Of a stretch of 7,293 bases of DNA, positions 4,949-7,293 are shown piece after piece. This stretch comes from Erysipelotrichaceae bacterium. Its GTDB lineage: Bacteria > Bacillota_I > Bacilli_A > Erysipelotrichales > Erysipelotrichaceae. The position numbers were made by a program, and so were the translations under genes. The number at the start of each line of letters is the position of its first letter. The first letter of the stretch is position 1. The DNA lies in contig JAEDOA010000079.1 of NCBI GenBank assembly GCA_016302195.1, positions 1-7,293 of the forward strand, written 5' to 3'. The notes beneath the pieces were generated by a model. The model was not told the DNA's origin. It did not search any database and saw only the letters and a list, made by a program, of their open reading frames with translations.

Positions 4949-6289
4949 ATGACAGAAAGTAAAAATAGAATAGTTGAAGGGAATATTTTCAAGGAAATGC
5001 TGATATTTGTTATCCCTATTTTTTTGAGTTATCTATTTCAGAATCTTTATAATTCAATTGACTCAGCAATTGTAGGCAATTATGTATCAAAGCAGGCTCT
5101 TGCCGCGGTAAGTAATTGCGCAACAGTTACAAATATTATGGTTGGTTTTTTTACTGGCCTTTCTTCAGGCTCTCTAACCATTTTTTCTAGATATTTCGGT
5201 TCTGCTCAATATGATAAGCTGGATAAATCCATTCATACATCTATCACTTTCTCGATTATTTTTGGTCTTATAATGGCCATTGCAGGCTTTTTTAGCTCGG
5301 GTTTTCTATTAAAACTCATGGCTTTTCCCGACGAGATTTTCATTCATGCGGAAAGATATTTGAAGATATACTTTTTGGGGTCGGTTTTTACTGCAGTTTT
5401 CAATATTGCCTCTGGTATTTCAAGATCGATAGGTGATTCTAAAACACCATTTAAAGCCTTGGTTATTACTACTTTTATTAATGCTATTTTGGATATAACC
5501 TTGATAAAATATTTACATTTAGAAGTGGTAGGAGCGGCACTGTCAACGATTGTTGCTCAATTTGTAAGCTGTGTTTTGATTTTTCTTTCTCTAGTAAAGA
5601 ATAAAGAGTATTTTGATATTAAATTGAGTAAGCTGGAGCTGGATAAAACGTATTTAAACGAAATGTTTTCAAAGGGTCTTCCGGCAGGGATACAGACATG
5701 TTTGATATCTTTATCAAATTCATTGCTTCAACGTTATGTTAATAATTTCAGTACTGATATCATAACCGGAATAGGAGTAGCTAAGAAGGTTGATGCCTTT
5801 GTGGCTATGCCATGTCAATCAATAGGAATCGCTACAGCGACTTTTGTATCGCAAAACCATGGAGCTAATAACAAAAAAAGAATAAAGCAAAGCGTTATGG
5901 TTGCTTCAATTATGATGGTTGTTTCGGTGACTATTATGGTTATACCTACACTATTAAATGTAGATCTGCTGGTGGGATTATTCAATAAAGATCCTGGGGT
6001 AATTGAAGCGGGTAGTGCAATGGTTAAGGTCATCGCTCCATTATATTATTTCTTTGGATTTATGGAAATATTTGTTGGCTTAAATCGCGGCTTTGGAAAG
6101 GCGATAGCTGTAATGATATTTTCAACCTTATCGATGATAGTTATTAGACAAATATTTTTGGCTATTGTCTTCAGCTTTTGGCAAGACATATTCTTTATTC
6201 ACATTTGTTATCCTATGTGCTGGGCGATAGCGATGCTATTTAATGTGGTTTACTATTTTGCATTTGTTAGAAAAGAATATATGAGGTAA
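4949..6289 (+). CDS. MATE-family multidrug/toxin efflux transporter
   Basis: A 446-residue polytopic membrane protein with 12 predicted membrane segments in two six-helix halves, the normal size and layout for MATE transporters, which export cationic or other compounds in exchange for Na+ or H+. The N-terminal NRIVEGNIFKEMLIFVIPIF (6-25) leads into TM1, which carries the signature YNSIDSAIVGNYV (34-46) with D38. GISRSIGDSKTPF (156-168) is the conserved loop following TM4. The second half starts near LPAGIQ (244-249), and SIGIATATFVSQNHGA (291-306) is the corresponding repeat signature with QNxGA. It resembles the clostridial DinF/MepA-like branch. Its substrate cannot be predicted. It follows manA behind a hairpin and overlaps functionally with the AEC permease gene four bases downstream. 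Confidence 0.93.
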   Translation: MTESKNRIVEGNIFKEMLIFVIPIFLSYLFQNLYNSIDSAIVGNYVSKQALAAVSNCATVTNIMVGFFTGLSSGSLTIFSRYFGSAQYDKLDKSIHTSITFSIIFGLIMAIAGFFSSGFLLKLMAFPDEIFIHAERYLKIYFLGSVFTAVFNIASGISRSIGDSKTPFKALVITTFINAILDITLIKYLHLEVVGAALSTIVAQFVSCVLIFLSLVKNKEYFDIKLSKLELDKTYLNEMFSKGLPAGIQTCLISLSNSLLQRYVNNFSTDIITGIGVAKKVDAFVAMPCQSIGIATATFVSQNHGANNKKRIKQSVMVASIMMVVSVTIMVIPTLLNVDLLVGLFNKDPGVIEAGSAMVKVIAPLYYFFGFMEIFVGLNRGFGKAIAVMIFSTLSMIVIRQIFLAIVFSFWQDIFFIHICYPMCWAIAMLFNVVYYFAFVRKEYMR

Positions 6290-6293
6290 GACA

Positions 6294-7214
6294 ATGGAAA
6301 TGTTTTTAAAAATGATGAATTTGCAAATAGAGCTTTTGCTGCTGATGCTAATCGGTTTTGTTGTTAAGAAGATGAAGGTGATTGATACTTCTCAACAAAA
6401 AGGGCTATCAGAATTGCTTATCAATGTGATACTGCCAGCGACAATCATCAAATCATTTATTTCTCAGCAAAACACATCGCTGGATGTATTAAAAAATAGC
6501 ATAATAATGATTGCATTATGTTTGACGATACAAATTGCTATTATGCTTGGTGCTAAACTTTTACCAAAGTTTTTTGATAAGGATAAGGCAAAAATAATGG
6601 AATATGGGCTTTTGGTTTCAAATTCCAGCTTTGTGGGACTGCCAGTTATTGAATATATGTTTTCTTTAGAAGCGGTAATGTATGCTTCTATTTATCTGAT
6701 ACCAATGCGTTTTACAATGTGGACAGTAGGTATATCTCTTTTCTCAAAAGAAGCAGATTTTAAAAGCAATATCAAAAATGTGGTATTTCATCCCTGTATT
6801 ATTGCGGTGGTAGTTGGCTTTATTTTGATGTTTTTGCCTTTTCAACTTCCAGATGTATTTGTGGAAACAATATCGATTGTATCAAGAAGCTCAACTTGCC
6901 TTTCCATGATTGTTATAGGAGCTATTCTATCTGATATTGATTTTGACCATTTGCTGGATAAATCGATAGTTGTATTTACGTTATTACGTTTATTTATCTT
7001 GCCGATAACAGTGTTTATTATTCTAAAACTGTTAAATCTTGATTCCCTATTAATAGCAATAGCGGTTATTTTAACTGCGATGCCTTGCGGATCAACTTGT
7101 CCAATATTAGCGCAAAAGTATAATTGTGATTATAAGTTTGCTGCCAAACTGGTATTGGTGACTTCATTATTATCGGTGGTAAGTATTCCTCTAATTTGTT
7201 TATTATTAAAATAG
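6294..7214 (+). CDS. AEC-family permease (auxin efflux carrier / Mem_trans family)
   Basis: A 306-residue membrane protein with about ten hydrophobic helices in a five-plus-five arrangement, the standard size of bacterial AEC carriers (PF03547). These usually transport organic acids such as malate or malonate; 'auxin efflux' is only the family name. LLINVILPATIIKSF (41-55) in helix 2 and SNSSFVGLPVIEYMF (109-123) in helix 4 are the conserved half-one motifs. AMPCGSTCPILAQKY (262-276) is the matching half-two crossover region. GAGG (6283-6286), within the last codons of the MATE gene, lies seven bases before the ATG at 6294, so the two genes are likely translationally coupled. ATGs at codons 3, 7 and 8 are possible alternatives but are less well spaced. 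No obvious terminator follows. Confidence 0.9.
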   Translation: MEMFLKMMNLQIELLLLMLIGFVVKKMKVIDTSQQKGLSELLINVILPATIIKSFISQQNTSLDVLKNSIIMIALCLTIQIAIMLGAKLLPKFFDKDKAKIMEYGLLVSNSSFVGLPVIEYMFSLEAVMYASIYLIPMRFTMWTVGISLFSKEADFKSNIKNVVFHPCIIAVVVGFILMFLPFQLPDVFVETISIVSRSSTCLSMIVIGAILSDIDFDHLLDKSIVVFTLLRLFILPITVFIILKLLNLDSLLIAIAVILTAMPCGSTCPILAQKYNCDYKFAAKLVLVTSLLSVVSIPLICLLLK

Positions 7215-7235
7215 AAAAAAAGTAGACCATTGTGG

Positions 7236-7277
7236 CACTTGTTGAGCGTCAGATTATACCAACAGTGAAAGTCAGAT
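7236..7277. repeat. Short imperfect inverted repeat and 7-bp direct repeat downstream of the AEC gene
   Basis: CACTTGTTG (7236-7244) and CAACAGTG (7260-7267) form an imperfect inverted repeat with one bulged base around a 15-base spacer. GTCAGAT occurs twice, at 7248-7254 and 7271-7277, 23 bases apart. There is no T-run after the inverted repeat, so it does not look like a terminator. It could be an operator for a gene beyond the window edge or chance. The rest of 7215-7293 shows no gene. Confidence 0.25.
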
Positions 7278-7293
7278 AAAAAAGACAGGAATA

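Noticed and set aside
5815..6033. Minus-strand 72-codon open frame opposite the MATE gene
   Set aside because: It is hydrophobic, threonine/isoleucine-rich antisense of membrane-helix codons and has no family resemblance; treated as a shadow frame.

Overview
The window is AT-rich DNA with strong AGGAGG-type ribosome binding sites, short intergenic gaps, TAA/TAG stops and U-tract terminators. Together with the protein families present (YugP-type membrane peptidase, short-form class I mannose-6-phosphate isomerase, AEC and MATE carriers), this points to a low-GC Firmicute (Bacillota), plausibly a gut Clostridia or Erysipelotrichia lineage. The lineage is inferred from style and gene content; there is no rRNA or other marker here.

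Layout. Positions 1-46 hold the first 15 codons of a minus-strand gene whose N-terminus resembles nicotinate phosphoribosyltransferase; its upstream region is 47-157. Next comes a terminator (158-195) for the minus-strand yugP-like membrane zinc peptidase gene (225-896). A 111-bp divergent promoter region (897-1007) separates it from a plus-strand pair: a small MazG-like NTP pyrophosphohydrolase (1008-1334) and a HAD phosphatase (1338-2030). The pair ends at a strong intrinsic terminator (2059-2092). A new promoter then starts a five-gene plus-strand run: metallo-beta-lactamase-fold hydrolase (2154-3131), NIF3-like dinuclear-metal protein (3147-3986), mannose-6-phosphate isomerase ManA (3989-4909), a hairpin in the 39-bp gap, a MATE exporter (4949-6289) and an AEC-family permease (6294-7214). 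The last 79 bases contain no gene and no convincing terminator.

How the genes may work together. The MazG-like enzyme (NTP to NMP plus pyrophosphate) and the HAD phosphatase (possibly NMP to nucleoside plus phosphate) form a plausible two-step nucleotide-cleaning pair. In the long run, three consecutive metal-dependent enzymes (MBL fold, NIF3-like, ManA) are packed within 2-15 bp of each other, which suggests joint expression. Two export-type membrane proteins follow behind a hairpin that may reduce read-through. The substrates of the MBL and NIF3-like proteins cannot be read from the sequence.

No mobile element, CRISPR array, phage gene, toxin-antitoxin pair or RNA gene was seen. The region looks like ordinary chromosomal housekeeping or accessory metabolism. 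The least explained parts are the MBL/NIF3-like pair, with an apparently altered metal-ligand set in the NIF3-like protein, and the very compact arrangement of promoter and Shine-Dalgarno site upstream of each lead gene.
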